Assembly (NCBI GenBank): GCA_022360315.1
Contig: JAKSDA010000044.1
Coordinates: 38,707 to 102,706 of the forward strand
Length of the DNA stretch: 64,000 bases
Reading direction: 5' to 3'
Source: Pseudomonadota bacterium
GTDB taxonomy: Bacteria > Myxococcota_A > Polyangia > Haliangiales > Haliangiaceae
Shown: in pieces, positions 9,114-18,813 of the stretch
Numbering within the stretch: position 1 is the first letter of the stretch
Layout of the letters: every line of letters begins with the position of its first letter
The notes under the pieces: generated by a model
What the model was told of the DNA's origin: nothing
The model's input: only the letters and a program-made list of their open reading frames with translations
Databases searched by the model: none
Program-made: the position numbers and the translations under genes

Positions 9114-10403
9114 GTGTCCGAAACAGCCCACCGTCGTCTGCTCACTGCGGACAACCCTGCCAAACCGTCAGCGCGGCGGCAAAGCCGCAAAAACCGCCGT
9201 ACTGCCGTCAAATGGCTCAAGCGGGTCGTCCTCACCGCTGCCGCAGGCGGTCTGGCCGCCTCCAGCGTGGTCGCGTTCTTGCCCAAGCCAATCCCGGTGG
9301 ACCTGACCGCTGCCACGCGCGGCCGCATGACCGTCACTGTCGACGAAGACGGCAAGACCCGGGTCAAAGACCGTTACATCGTATCGGCGCCGCTGTCCGG
9401 CAACATTCCCAGGCTGGGTCTTCTGCCCGGCGATTCGGTTGCCGAGAGCCAGATTTTGACCCGTATTGTCCCGGTCACGCCGCCGCTTCTCGACGCCCGC
9501 ACGCGCGCCGAAGCCAGAGCCCGCCTGGCTTCGGCACAGGCCAGCCGACGCCAGGCGTTGAGCCTGGTCGAACGGGTGCGCGCACTGCACCAGCAGGCCC
9601 AGCGCGAAGTCGCCCGGCAGCGACCGCTGGCCGCGCGCGGTGCGGTATCCGAATCCATTGCCGAGCGTGCCGAGTACGAACTGCGCGCCACCACCGAGGA
9701 TCTTCGCTCGGCCGAGTTCGGGGTCAAAGTGGCCAACCAGGAAGTCGCCTCGGCCCGTGCTGCGCTCGGCCTGCTCGAACAGGGAACAACCGCTGGCGAG
9801 CCCCATCTCGAGCTGCCGTCGCCGACCTCGGGCCAGGTCCTGCGGGTATTTCGCCAGGACGAGGGTCTGGTGCAAGCTGCAACCCGGATCATTGAACTCG
9901 GTGATCCGGCCAGTCTCGAGGTGGTTGCCGATGTCCTCACCCGCGACGCGGTCCAGATCCGCCCGGGGGCACCGGTCGCGATCGTGCGCTGGGGCGGAGA
10001 TTCGAGCATCCGGGGCCATGTCCGCCGCGTCGAGCCGTCCGCATTCACCCGCATTTCTGCGCTGGGTGTCGAGGAGCAGCGAGTCAACGTGATCGTCGAT
10101 ATCGACGATCCGCGCGAGCAATGGTCGGCACTCGGAGACGGCTATCGAGTCGAGGTCGCTATTGAAGTATGGAACAGCGACGATGTCCTGTCGGTCCCGG
10201 CCAGTTCGGTCTTTCGCCAGGGCGACCGCTGGGCGGTCTACCGCGTCGACAACGCCATGACCCATCTCACCCCGGTGAAAATCGGCCGGCGCAACGAACG
10301 CCGCGTGCAGATCGTCGAAGGCCTGGATAGCGGCACCCAGGTCGTTCTACATCCCAGCGATCAAGTCACCCACGGCGTCGAGGTCATCTCACGCGGTCCG
10401 TGA
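9114..10403 (+). CDS. HlyD/MacA-family periplasmic adaptor protein
   Basis: A 429-residue membrane-fusion protein. The GTG at 9114 is chosen over an upstream in-frame ATG because GGGAG lies 7-8 bases before it and the gene then starts 4 bases after the permease stop. After a basic N-terminus there is one membrane anchor (VVLTAAAGGLAASSVVAFLP), a beta-barrel/lipoyl half (GRMTVTVDEDGKTRVKDRYI), a coiled-coil hairpin rich in Ala, Arg and Gln (about 115-215), the second lipoyl half (SPTSGQVLRVFRQDEGLV) and a C-terminal beta-barrel with IVEGLDSGTQVVLHPSD. It should bridge the inner-membrane permease to an outer-membrane channel, which is not encoded nearby. Confidence 0.9.
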   Translation: MSETAHRRLLTADNPAKPSARRQSRKNRRTAVKWLKRVVLTAAAGGLAASSVVAFLPKPIPVDLTAATRGRMTVTVDEDGKTRVKDRYIVSAPLSGNIPRLGLLPGDSVAESQILTRIVPVTPPLLDARTRAEARARLASAQASRRQALSLVERVRALHQQAQREVARQRPLAARGAVSESIAERAEYELRATTEDLRSAEFGVKVANQEVASARAALGLLEQGTTAGEPHLELPSPTSGQVLRVFRQDEGLVQAATRIIELGDPASLEVVADVLTRDAVQIRPGAPVAIVRWGGDSSIRGHVRRVEPSAFTRISALGVEEQRVNVIVDIDDPREQWSALGDGYRVEVAIEVWNSDDVLSVPASSVFRQGDRWAVYRVDNAMTHLTPVKIGRRNERRVQIVEGLDSGTQVVLHPSDQVTHGVEVISRGP

Positions 10404-10466
10404 CCAGAGCGGACCAGGACGGCAACACAGCGGGATCCATTGTCGAACAAAAAGCTCGGTCATCGG

Positions 10467-11486
10467 TCAATCGGGGGTCAGCAGGACCTTGCCGAAGTTC
10501 TTGCGGTCCTGAATGAAGGCGTGCGCCTCGGCCGCCCTGGTGAACGGGAATGCAGTATCGACGACCGGATCCAGGACTCCCTGGTCGATGAGGCCGCAGA
10601 CCTCGCCGAGCATGCTGCTGAGCTGATCCGCGAGATTCCAAAGGTGGCCGAGATTGACCCCGAACACGCCCCGGTTCTCATTCATGAGCGGGATCGGCTT
10701 GAACGTCGGCAGTGACAAGAAACCGCGCAGCGCGGTGATGATGCTGCGAGACGTACTCGGCGCAAAACTCGAGATACCGAACAGGAACAGGCGGCCCATC
10801 GGGGTCAGCGATCGGTAGCTCTTCTTGAACGAGGTGCCGCCGACAGCGTCGATGACCAGATGCACGCCTTGCCCGTCGGTGAGCCGTGCGATCTCCTCCT
10901 CGAAATCGTTGCTGCGGTAGTCGATGCAGTGGTCGACGCCGGCCTCGCGCAGCCGCTCGTGCTTGTCCGGGCTCGCCGTTCCGTAGATCTCGGCACCGCG
11001 CCACCTGGCCAGCTGCACTGCGGCCTGCCCCACCCCGCCGCCGGCCGCGTGGATCAAGATGCGCTCGCCCTCGGCCAGGTTGCCCAGCTTGATCAGCATC
11101 AACCACGCAGTGAGGTAGTTGACCGGCACTGCCGCAGCCTTCTCAAAGCTGATGGCGTCGCTGATCGGAATCACCTGCACCTCGGGTACGGCAACGACGT
11201 CGCTGTAGCCGCCAAACCGGGTCATCCCGATGACCCGCTGACCGATGCCGAGGCCGGTCACGCCCCTGCCGAGCCCTTCGACCACGCCCGAGATCTCGTA
11301 ACCGACCACTGCCGGAAGCCTGGGAGCATCCGGGTACAGGCCCATTCGGGCCAGGATATCGGCGAAGTTGATCCCGCATGCCGAGACCCGGATGAGGACG
11401 TCACCCGCCCGCGCCGTCGGGTCCGGCGCTTCGCGAACTTCGAGGACATCGGGGCTACCCTTACGAGGAATCCACACCTGGCGCAT
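10467..11486 (-). CDS. Zinc-independent quinone oxidoreductase (MDR family)
   Basis: A 339-residue medium-chain dehydrogenase/reductase. The N-terminal GroES-like fold has 'SACGINFADILARMGLYPDAP' and the NADPH site is IHAAGGGVGQAAVQLARWRG (AxxGGVG). The Cys/His zinc ligands of alcohol dehydrogenases are absent, which places it with quinone oxidoreductases. The segment 'VDHCIDYRSNDFEEEI' and 'VIDAVGGTSFKKSYRSL' match the family's C-terminal Rossmann part. ATG at 11486 (MRQVWIPRKG) is preferred; an in-frame ATG 4 codons upstream is possible. The reaction is NADPH-dependent reduction of a quinone or enone, with physiological substrate unknown. Confidence 0.9.
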   Translation of the reverse strand: MRQVWIPRKGSPDVLEVREAPDPTARAGDVLIRVSACGINFADILARMGLYPDAPRLPAVVGYEISGVVEGLGRGVTGLGIGQRVIGMTRFGGYSDVVAVPEVQVIPISDAISFEKAAAVPVNYLTAWLMLIKLGNLAEGERILIHAAGGGVGQAAVQLARWRGAEIYGTASPDKHERLREAGVDHCIDYRSNDFEEEIARLTDGQGVHLVIDAVGGTSFKKSYRSLTPMGRLFLFGISSFAPSTSRSIITALRGFLSLPTFKPIPLMNENRGVFGVNLGHLWNLADQLSSMLGEVCGLIDQGVLDPVVDTAFPFTRAAEAHAFIQDRKNFGKVLLTPD

Positions 11487-11534
11487 CGCCCCGAGCATAC
11501 GCCATACAGTCTCACGTACACACGATCGCGCCGA

Positions 11535-11575
11535 AAAGGCTCCAACGTGATCGTGCGCGGCCCGACCGCTTCGCG
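11535..11575. repeat. Dispersed intergenic hairpin repeat, copy 1
   Basis: This 41-base block matches 49711-49751 at 39 positions; only the two bases TC/CT at 11551-11552 differ. It comprises AAAGGCTCCAACGTGA followed by GTGCGCGGCCCGACCGCTTC and a short GCG end. The right half with the next bases can fold (GCCCGA pairing with TCGGGC across the CCGCTTCGCGC loop). It lies downstream of the hydrolase lipoprotein gene, read on the minus strand, as copy 2 lies downstream of a kinase gene. Confidence 0.75.
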
Positions 11576-11657
11576 CTCGGGCTAATGAGAGTCTCGAAGA
11601 ATGGCGGGCACGATGGGTTGCCACAACGTGTGTGGACGCTTTATAGAGCGGACATTC

Positions 11658-12830
11658 TCATTCGTTGCCGACGCTGATCGCAAAGCCCGGGCGCCAGGCG
11701 GGTCCCCGCAGTTCGCTGTCCCAGCCGCTCTCCCCGAGCACGTGGCGCCGGGCAAAGCCCAGCGCGTAAGCACCGAGTACGGGCACAGCCTGGGCGACGG
11801 GGATGAAGTCCGGGCCGCAGCCGTCCATGTACGCGTTGGGTAAAAACGCCCGCAAAATCGTATCGGGCAGGTCGTCGCACACCGTGATAAACGTGTGGTG
11901 CGCGCCCATGGGCACGTCGATCCACAGATCGTCGGGACCGTCGAGCGCCGACCACGTGGGTTCGGCTTCTGCGGCCTGGGTGGTGGTCTGGTCGAGTCGA
12001 CCGCTTTGCAGCATGACGGCAACCTCCAGGGCTGCGATCTCGCCGTCGGCGAAGCCCGCCGTCACTGCCGGCGCCTGGGGCACTACTGCGACCACACGCG
12101 GGTCGCCAAAGCCGGCCTGAAACGCTGCCGCAACCTGCGCGTCGGCAAGGACATCGCAGTTGACCCCCTGGCAGCTCTCCACCAGCCGATCGAGACTCAT
12201 GTCGGCCCCCGCGCTGGCCAGCGCAGTATAGCCGCCCAGGCTGTGCCCGATGACGAATACCCGCGAGGTGTCGGATTGCTCGCCGAGCGCGGGCCGGCCG
12301 AGTCCGTTGTCGAGGCCGTCGATCAAGGCGGTGATGTCGTTCGGGCGGTTGAGCAAGATCTGGGCAAAGGGGTCCTGCAAACCGTCCACGGCCGTATTGC
12401 CGATGTGGCTCGGAGCGGCGAAAACCCAGCCATGGGACGCAAATAGTTCGCCGTAGGGGTAGCCGAGCACGGCCGTACCCCTGGATCCGTGGGAGTATAT
12501 CGCGACCGGGAAGCGGCCATCATCGGCCACAGGCGGCTCGACCAGTGCTCGGTCACTCGCCACGCTAACGACCCCGGCCACCGAGTACTCGACAGCGGGT
12601 GCTCCCGAGCCCGATGCTGCGGGATACCACACCGATACCGGCAGAGTGCGGTCCTCCGCGGCCGCGGCCGGGCGATACGTCAACTCGAGCTCTTGGTATC
12701 CGACCTCGTAGGATCCCGCGGCGAAGAGGAGCTCCGGGTCGGTGTCTGACCCATCGTCACTGCACGCGGCGGAGACCAGCAGAACCAAAAACACAGAGAA
12801 ACCCGCAGTGCGGGGACGTATACAACGCAT
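11658..12830 (-). CDS. Alpha/beta-hydrolase lipoprotein, PAF-acetylhydrolase/dienelactone hydrolase-like
   Basis: A 390-residue secreted hydrolase. From ATG 12830 the protein has a signal peptide ending in LLVSAACS, a lipobox. The nucleophile elbow is VIGHSLGGYTALASAGA (GHSLGG). Upstream 'FPVAIYSHGSRGTAVLGYPYGELFASHGWVFAAPSHIGNT' is the oxyanion-side pattern of PAF-acetylhydrolase and chlorophyllase-like enzymes, and HHTFI late in the protein may hold the catalytic His. A GTG 9 codons upstream is an alternative start. It probably hydrolyses an ester in or outside the outer membrane; the substrate is not predictable. Confidence 0.85.
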   Translation of the reverse strand: MRCIRPRTAGFSVFLVLLVSAACSDDGSDTDPELLFAAGSYEVGYQELELTYRPAAAAEDRTLPVSVWYPAASGSGAPAVEYSVAGVVSVASDRALVEPPVADDGRFPVAIYSHGSRGTAVLGYPYGELFASHGWVFAAPSHIGNTAVDGLQDPFAQILLNRPNDITALIDGLDNGLGRPALGEQSDTSRVFVIGHSLGGYTALASAGADMSLDRLVESCQGVNCDVLADAQVAAAFQAGFGDPRVVAVVPQAPAVTAGFADGEIAALEVAVMLQSGRLDQTTTQAAEAEPTWSALDGPDDLWIDVPMGAHHTFITVCDDLPDTILRAFLPNAYMDGCGPDFIPVAQAVPVLGAYALGFARRHVLGESGWDSELRGPAWRPGFAISVGNE

Positions 12831-12959
12831 GTGGCCGAGTATGCGACCCGTGCGCACTTGACGTCAACCGGGCGCACGCCGGGCTACCGGACGATGATTT
12901 ACGCGGCTCGCCCCAATCGGGCAGTCGACGGTGAAAATTCAGCTCTCCGAACAGTCCGA

Positions 12960-15602
12960 TCAGCTGGACTTGCGACCCCGGCACAGCTTGCGTACCAGGG
13001 CCCACACGAATAGCAAGGGGCCGAAATAGAACGCCACGCCGGCAGCATATCCGGCATTTCGCCCCAACTGGGCCTCGATCCCATTGAGGTATGGGTCGTC
13101 GTTGACGAGATAGGTCCAGGTCGCCGACGGGCCGCGCAGCTTCTCGGCAACCGCGGTCAAGCCGGTCGAGGTCAGCTCGAGTTCGTCGAATACCGCGCAC
13201 ACCGCGTCCTCGATGCGCTGACGCAGAGTCGAGAATGCCGCTACCAGGTCGCGCCGGTATTGATCGAGTGGGTTTTTCCCCGCTGCCGATAGCAGGTGGA
13301 CGCCCTCGCGCACATAGGCGGCCAGTTCCAGGTGTTCGGACCACAAGCGATCGATATGAAAGAGCGTGATTCTGCGCTCGAGGTTGTCGAGTTCATCAGT
13401 ACCGAGGGCCGCGGCAGCCGCAGCCCAGCGTTCGGGGGCGTGCTGGCGCAATACGGAGCTGGCCGCGCCGTGCAGGACCTCGCGGCGCCAGTTGTGCAGC
13501 ACCCTGCCCTGCCCGTCCAGGATATCGCAGTATTTGGCCAGCGTGTGCCGGATCGCGGCGTGCTGGCCCTCGACCACGCGCTGGGTATGGCCGATTCTCT
13601 GCGCGATGAGCGGCGCGTCGACCGTTGCGTCGCCGTCATCGCCTGGCGCCGGTTCGCTGGCGCTCGACCGCCAACGCGCCGGGATCGAATCGGCAAGCCC
13701 GTGGTTGGCCAGCAAATCGTCCTCCAGGCTGATAAAGAATCGCGAGGATCCCGGGTCGCCCTGGCGGCCGGCGCGACCGCGCAGCTGATCGTCCACCCTG
13801 CGGCTCTCGTGCCGATTGGTCCCGATCACGTAGAGCCCGCCCAGTGCAGCGACTTGCTCTCGATTGACTTCTGACCTGCCGCCCAGGCGAATGTCCGTGC
13901 CGCGACCGGCCATGTTAGTCGACACGGTGATCGCGCCGATGTCGCCAGCCTCGGCGATGATCGCGGCCTCGCGCTCGCCGTCGACCCGGGCGTTCAGAAC
14001 GCTGCACTCGAGCCCCTCGGCAGCCAGCGCAGCGGCCAGTCGCTCCGACTCCTCGACGCTGCGCGTGCCGATCAACACCGGTCTGCCGGTCGCGTGAACC
14101 CGGCCGATCTCGCCGACCAGGGCCCGCTCTTTGGCCGCCTTGTCGCGATACACCCGATCCTCACGGTCGCTGCGGATGCACCGACGATTGGGCGGAATTA
14201 CCACGACCTTGAGTCCGTAGGTCTCAACCAGTTCGGTGGCGGCCGGGCGCGCCGTGGCGGTCATGCCGCACAACACGGGATAGCGCTGGAGCAGTTGTTG
14301 CACCGTCATCTGGCCCAAAACCCGGCCTTCTGGTTTGAGCCGTACACCTTCCTTGGCCTCGAGCGCGGCCTGCAGTCCAGCGGGCCAGTAGCGATCTTCG
14401 GCAATGCGCCCGGTGAGTTCGTCGACCAGAGCGATCTCGCCGTCGCGGATCACGTAGTCGACGTCGCGGCGCAGGACAGCCCGGGCGTGCAGGGCGAGAT
14501 AGATCTGATTGACCACAGCCAGGTTGGGTGCGCCGTGAAGCTGACCACAGCCCAGCATGGCCTCGACGCGCTCGACGCCGGAGTCGGTCAAGTGCACATT
14601 GCGGCCGCAGTCGACGATCTCAAAATCGCGCTCGGGCGCCAGCCTGGCCACTACTTCGGCCATCCGGTGCACGCTGTGGTCGGCGGTCGTGACCGTTCCG
14701 GCAATGACGAGCGGAATGCGCGCCTCGTCGATGAGAATCGAGTCGGCCTCGTCGACCAGGGCGGCACCGAACGGTCGGTGGACTTGCCCATCCGCGGCAA
14801 AGCAGAGATCGTCGCGCAAAACGTCGAACCCGACCTCCTTGGCGGTGGCGTAGGTGATGTCGCACCGATAGGCATCGCGCCGCTCGGTCGGGTCCATATG
14901 CTCTTGAATCGCCGCCACGCCGAGGCCGAGAAATCGATACAGTGGCCCCATCCATTCGGCGTCGCGACGGGCCAGATAATCGTTGCAGGTCAGCATGTGC
15001 ACGCCGCGGCCCGCCATGCCGACGACATACCCGGCCAGAGCCGCGGCGAGTGTTTTGCCCTCGCCGGTCTGCATCTCGGCAATGTGGCCCCGGTGCATGG
15101 CCAGCGCGGCGATGATCTGGACGTCGTGGGGCCGCATGCCCAGCACCCGTTCGCTGGCCTTGCGGGCGATGGCCAGCGACTCGATCACATCCCGATCGAA
15201 CGCAGCATGGCTGCGCCGGCCAGGCACCGGTCCCGCGGGGCCGCTGTTCCTGGCCCGGGCGATGAGCTGGCCCGAGGCTTCTCGCAAGTCATGATCCGTG
15301 GCGTTCTGCAGGGATCGCTCGCGTTCGACGACGGCGTTTAAAGCCCGGCGATATGGCGTCAAATCGTATGCGACCGAGCCACCCCGTAGATGGGTAAACC
15401 AATCGCGTATGCGGACTGGAGCCCATCTCCAAACGCTCCCACCGCCGGGGCCGCGATCCACCAGCGCTGGCTGCGTCGCTCGCGGCGGCGCCTGCTCACG
15501 TGTTTCGACATGCTCCGCGGACTCCTCGCTCGCGCCTTGCCAGCGCTGCACGTCGCGATCCTGGCTCGGTCCGATGTTTGATATAGGCTGTAGAGAAGAC
15601 AT
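12960..15602 (-). CDS. Divergent SecA-like translocase ATPase with C-terminal membrane segment
   Basis: An 880-residue SecA paralogue. The motor core is intact: EMQTGEGKTLAAALAGY (Walker A, about 177-184), TCNDYLARRDAEWM, ALVDEADSILIDEARIPLV (DEAD, 284-287), TVSTNMAGRGTDIRLGG and a second helicase motif QLRGRAGRQGDPGSSRFFIS. It differs from housekeeping SecA in three ways: a Gln/Glu/Pro-rich N-terminal extension of about 55 residues, no C-terminal CxCx8CC/H zinc motif, and a C-terminus with a hydrophobic segment (AGVAFYFGPLLFVWALV) followed by a basic tail. It may be membrane-anchored and export a special substrate. ATG 15602 follows GGAGGG. No SecY partner is nearby; it lies downstream of the five-gene cluster at 15815-22088. 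Confidence 0.88.
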   Translation of the reverse strand: MSSLQPISNIGPSQDRDVQRWQGASEESAEHVETREQAPPRATQPALVDRGPGGGSVWRWAPVRIRDWFTHLRGGSVAYDLTPYRRALNAVVERERSLQNATDHDLREASGQLIARARNSGPAGPVPGRRSHAAFDRDVIESLAIARKASERVLGMRPHDVQIIAALAMHRGHIAEMQTGEGKTLAAALAGYVVGMAGRGVHMLTCNDYLARRDAEWMGPLYRFLGLGVAAIQEHMDPTERRDAYRCDITYATAKEVGFDVLRDDLCFAADGQVHRPFGAALVDEADSILIDEARIPLVIAGTVTTADHSVHRMAEVVARLAPERDFEIVDCGRNVHLTDSGVERVEAMLGCGQLHGAPNLAVVNQIYLALHARAVLRRDVDYVIRDGEIALVDELTGRIAEDRYWPAGLQAALEAKEGVRLKPEGRVLGQMTVQQLLQRYPVLCGMTATARPAATELVETYGLKVVVIPPNRRCIRSDREDRVYRDKAAKERALVGEIGRVHATGRPVLIGTRSVEESERLAAALAAEGLECSVLNARVDGEREAAIIAEAGDIGAITVSTNMAGRGTDIRLGGRSEVNREQVAALGGLYVIGTNRHESRRVDDQLRGRAGRQGDPGSSRFFISLEDDLLANHGLADSIPARWRSSASEPAPGDDGDATVDAPLIAQRIGHTQRVVEGQHAAIRHTLAKYCDILDGQGRVLHNWRREVLHGAASSVLRQHAPERWAAAAAALGTDELDNLERRITLFHIDRLWSEHLELAAYVREGVHLLSAAGKNPLDQYRRDLVAAFSTLRQRIEDAVCAVFDELELTSTGLTAVAEKLRGPSATWTYLVNDDPYLNGIEAQLGRNAGYAAGVAFYFGPLLFVWALVRKLCRGRKSS

Positions 15603-15814
15603 CGAGTAGTTACCCTCCGTCCCGATCACGCGGCGTTGCCGCACAAGTGTGACAAGCACGATCGCGATGGGTAAGGATACACGCGATTTCGGCCCGTTGG
15701 CATCTCGCGCTGGCCTGCCGCCTGCTGTCGAGTCAACGGATTGCCACTACCACGGTCGGGTCACCGGTGCATTCATGACCGACAGGTTCGAATAAATGGT
15801 GGTTCGCTATTCCT

Positions 15815-17446
15815 TCAACGATGTAGGGAGCCGTGCAGCACCAAACCGTCGAGTCCCAGTGCGCTGGCCAGGGCCAGCGCACTGTCGTGTCGCTGCGCGA
15901 TCGGTTGTCCGAGCCCATTGAACGATGTGTTGATGAGAGCGGGAATGTTGTCGCCCTGCCACAGGTGTAGAAGCAGGGCATGCATCCAGGTGTTTTGGCC
16001 ATCGTCACGTACTACCTGCGCCCGTACCGAGCCATCGGTGTGTAGCACGCCGCGCAGCGCTTTGCGCCATTCAGGGCGGACCTGCCAGGCGCCGAGCATC
16101 CAGCGGGATAGCGGGCTGGTCACGGCGATCTCGTCGAGTACCTCCCGGGCTGCCGCCTCGCACAGGATTGGGGCCACTGGTCGGTACCATTCCCGGCGTT
16201 TGATCGTCTCGCTCACCCGGATGCGCAGTGCGATGTCATCGGCTCGCGCCACAATACTGCGGTGGCCGAGTGCGCGCGGTCCAACCTCGGCCGCGCCGTT
16301 GCATACCCCGAATACGTCTCCGTCCAGCACACGCCGGGCCACCTCGGGTACCACGGTCGGATCAGGCTCTGTTGCCGGGGTGTCGAAGCGATTGAGGAAC
16401 GGGTCGTGGACGGGAAGCGGCCCGTGGTCGAGGTGCTCGACCCACGCCGCAGCGCCGAGAGCGAGGCCGCTGTCGTTGCTGGCAGGTGGCACCCATACCT
16501 GATCGAAATGTTCTTGCAGGGCGGCGTTGGTGGGAATGTTCAGAGCTGCACCACCGGCTAGATACAGAGTGCCACGGCTGGTTTTGCGCGAACGCAGAGC
16601 CGATATGACCTCCTGTTGAAATGCTCGTTGCATGGTCGCACACAGGTCTTGGCATCCCTGTGCCCGCGGATCGAGCGTTCCCAGCTGGTCTCGGACACGG
16701 CGACTGGCCTCGTCGTCGGGCAGGCCGAGCAACCAGTCCTGGTGTCGCAGCCATGCGTCGAGTTCGTCATCCGCCGTTCCGAGGGCTGCATAGCCCATCA
16801 GCCGGCCGGGAATGGCCAGATGCTCCTCGGCGGCGAACCCCAGGATGGCCCGTACGGCCGGGTTGACGTTGAAATTGTTGACCACATCTTTGAGCAGGTC
16901 CCAGGATGCTTCCTGCAGTACCGGGCGCCCCTTGTGCAGCGACCAAAAGGAGCTGGCTGAGCGGGATGCGCCGCCGTCGATATGCGCGGCGAGTGCCCCA
17001 TCTTCGAAGTGCCCGATAAATGGCAGCAGAGATGCGATATGGGCCATCTCATGGCACAGCACCCAGCCTTCGGCTGGCCGGCGTCGCTGTCCGTCGGGGT
17101 ACCAGATCACCTCGGCCGGCACTAGCTCGGACGAGATGCCGATGTCGCGACGTGGCTCGATGCGAAGGTTTCCACTGGCCGAGATGAATGCATTGCCCAC
17201 GAAGCTATTGACGCTCACGAAGCGCGCTGGCTCGTCGCGAGGCAGCAACCGATCGAGGATCTCGTCAATATAGACCGGTAGTCGGTTGTCGTGCTTGCGG
17301 CCAGTCCACCGTTCCAGTTGCACCACGGTGAGCACGCGTCCGTTCCGCATCAGCGCGACACCATGGTCGTGGGTATGGGTTGGGTGTCGACCGCGGGCAG
17401 TATCGTGTGTGGTATCCTGAATGCCGTAGAGGCCGACTGTGATCAA
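15815..17446 (-). CDS. Carbamoyltransferase, NodU/TobZ/CmcH family
   Basis: A 543-residue enzyme that moves a carbamoyl group from carbamoyl phosphate to a hydroxyl through a carbamoyl-adenylate. Visible motifs: LYGIQDTTHD at the N-terminus, LCHEMAHIASLLPF (the His metal-ligand motif of the kinase-like domain), YLAGGAALNIPTNAAL (nucleotide site), EVGPRALGHRSI and PALINTSFNGLGQPI, both hallmarks of the C-terminal YrdC-like part. TTG at 17446 is the likely start: it overlaps the TGA of the upstream phosphatase gene, and GAGG lies 7 bases before it. It is the last gene of the five-gene cluster. The acceptor is unknown; sugars and polyketides are usual in the family. Confidence 0.88.
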   Translation of the reverse strand: MITVGLYGIQDTTHDTARGRHPTHTHDHGVALMRNGRVLTVVQLERWTGRKHDNRLPVYIDEILDRLLPRDEPARFVSVNSFVGNAFISASGNLRIEPRRDIGISSELVPAEVIWYPDGQRRRPAEGWVLCHEMAHIASLLPFIGHFEDGALAAHIDGGASRSASSFWSLHKGRPVLQEASWDLLKDVVNNFNVNPAVRAILGFAAEEHLAIPGRLMGYAALGTADDELDAWLRHQDWLLGLPDDEASRRVRDQLGTLDPRAQGCQDLCATMQRAFQQEVISALRSRKTSRGTLYLAGGAALNIPTNAALQEHFDQVWVPPASNDSGLALGAAAWVEHLDHGPLPVHDPFLNRFDTPATEPDPTVVPEVARRVLDGDVFGVCNGAAEVGPRALGHRSIVARADDIALRIRVSETIKRREWYRPVAPILCEAAAREVLDEIAVTSPLSRWMLGAWQVRPEWRKALRGVLHTDGSVRAQVVRDDGQNTWMHALLLHLWQGDNIPALINTSFNGLGQPIAQRHDSALALASALGLDGLVLHGSLHR

Positions 17447-18060
17447 TGCGTCACCTCGAAGCGCTGCCCACGCCACACCACGGAGTCAGTGCACACGATG
17501 ATCCCGTCGAGCGGTTCCAACCAGTCGTCGACAAAGTCGTAACCGGTCGTCTGGGTGATGAATGGCATCACGATGGCGTCGTGAGATATCGCAATCCCTA
17601 TCCCCGGGTTTGCCGCCACGTTGGTTTGCAGAAGGTCGAGGAGCAGACCCGCGCCTTGATCCAGGGGGCGCATGCAGCCCCACGTTTCGCCGCGAATCTG
17701 GCCAAAGACCACCTCGCGGGTGCCCTGGCGCATGAATACCTGCGCCGCGATGTCCCGGTCGATGACGAAGGGGCCGGGATCACCGAGTAGCTGCGAGGTA
17801 ACTGGATTGGCACCCATCAACTCCGCAGTACGCGTACAGCGCACAAGCGGGCTGCTCAAGGACCAGGTGATGCTCTCACCAAGAGCTTGGCCAAGGGCGC
17901 GGGCTCGCTGCTCGCCCACATGGGTGAGCCGTGTCGCGTCGCCGGATTTGCCCTCGGGAAACGCGTGACGGTCGCTGTGTCGCAACAGCAAAGCGCGGGG
18001 GCCGGACGAAGCTGCCATGGAGGACAGCAATCCAGCCGAAACGGCACCATCATCGGCCAT
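17443..18060 (-). CDS. Histidine phosphatase family protein
   Basis: A 205-residue member of the phosphoglycerate-mutase-like phosphatases. ALLLRHSDRHAF (R27-H28) is a variant of the catalytic RHG motif; SSPLVRCTRTAELM supplies the second Arg, and GIGIAISHDAIVM carries the second catalytic His. The ATG at 18060 overlaps the end of the WG-repeat gene and is preceded by GGAGGT 4 bases upstream. The ATT-GA junction at the 3' end overlaps the carbamoyltransferase start. The RHS in place of RHG is unusual but seen in the family. It may remove a phosphate from an intermediate of the cluster, or regenerate carbamoyl donor balance; both are guesses. Confidence 0.8.
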   Translation of the reverse strand: MADDGAVSAGLLSSMAASSGPRALLLRHSDRHAFPEGKSGDATRLTHVGEQRARALGQALGESITWSLSSPLVRCTRTAELMGANPVTSQLLGDPGPFVIDRDIAAQVFMRQGTREVVFGQIRGETWGCMRPLDQGAGLLLDLLQTNVAANPGIGIAISHDAIVMPFITQTTGYDFVDDWLEPLDGIIVCTDSVVWRGQRFEVTH

Positions 18061-18813
18061 GAGCACCTCCGGGCTGCAATCTCGCAAACGCGACGCTGGA
18101 GCGCATGCCCGGCCGCAGGGCCACGATCTCGGCTCCAGTCTCGTCCACCACGGCCAGGCTACCGTCGAAGTGCTCGATCCTGGCCTGTCCGTTGTAGAAC
18201 GGCTCCACCATGGCAAAGCGGCGCGGGTAGATCGGCCTGCCGCGATCGTCGACGTGCATCCAGCCGCCCTCGTCGCGGGCTCGGGCGCGACCCTTGTGAA
18301 ATACGTCCAGGTCGACGAACCAGCGACCGTGCAGGAGATCGCCGGCTCGATCGATGTGAGTATGCAGTCCGTTGTCGGCCTGGACCACCGCCACTCCATC
18401 GCGATAGTCGCCGGCGTAGCGCCAGCGTCTGGCGTAAATCGCGCGTCCTCGGCGGTCGATGTGCATGTACTGTCCGTCGGGATCCCGCACAGGGCATCGG
18501 TCGCCCTGGAAGTTGCCGCACCAATCGTAGCGCCGGGCATAGGCGTCCTCGCCATCGGGTTCGATGTGATGCCAGCCGTCTGCTCCGGCGACCGCGGCGA
18601 GTTTTTGGTAGAAGCCGAAGGTTCGCGCGAAGCGGCGCGGATAAGCCGGGCTGCCATCGGCCGTGATGTGCCAGGCTTCATTGCCGCGCAAGACCGGCGC
18701 GAGCCCCGGTGCATGGAACTTCAGAACGGTGTCGAAACGCTCGCTGTAGGCCGGGCGTCCATCCTCCCCCACGTGGTGTGAGCCATCGGATGAGACCGCG
18801 AGTTGTGTCCACT

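Noticed and set aside
17476..17476. Upstream start for the carbamoyltransferase at 17476
   Set aside because: It would overlap the phosphatase by 34 bases and lacks a ribosome site; TTG 17446 has both a ribosome site and stop overlap.
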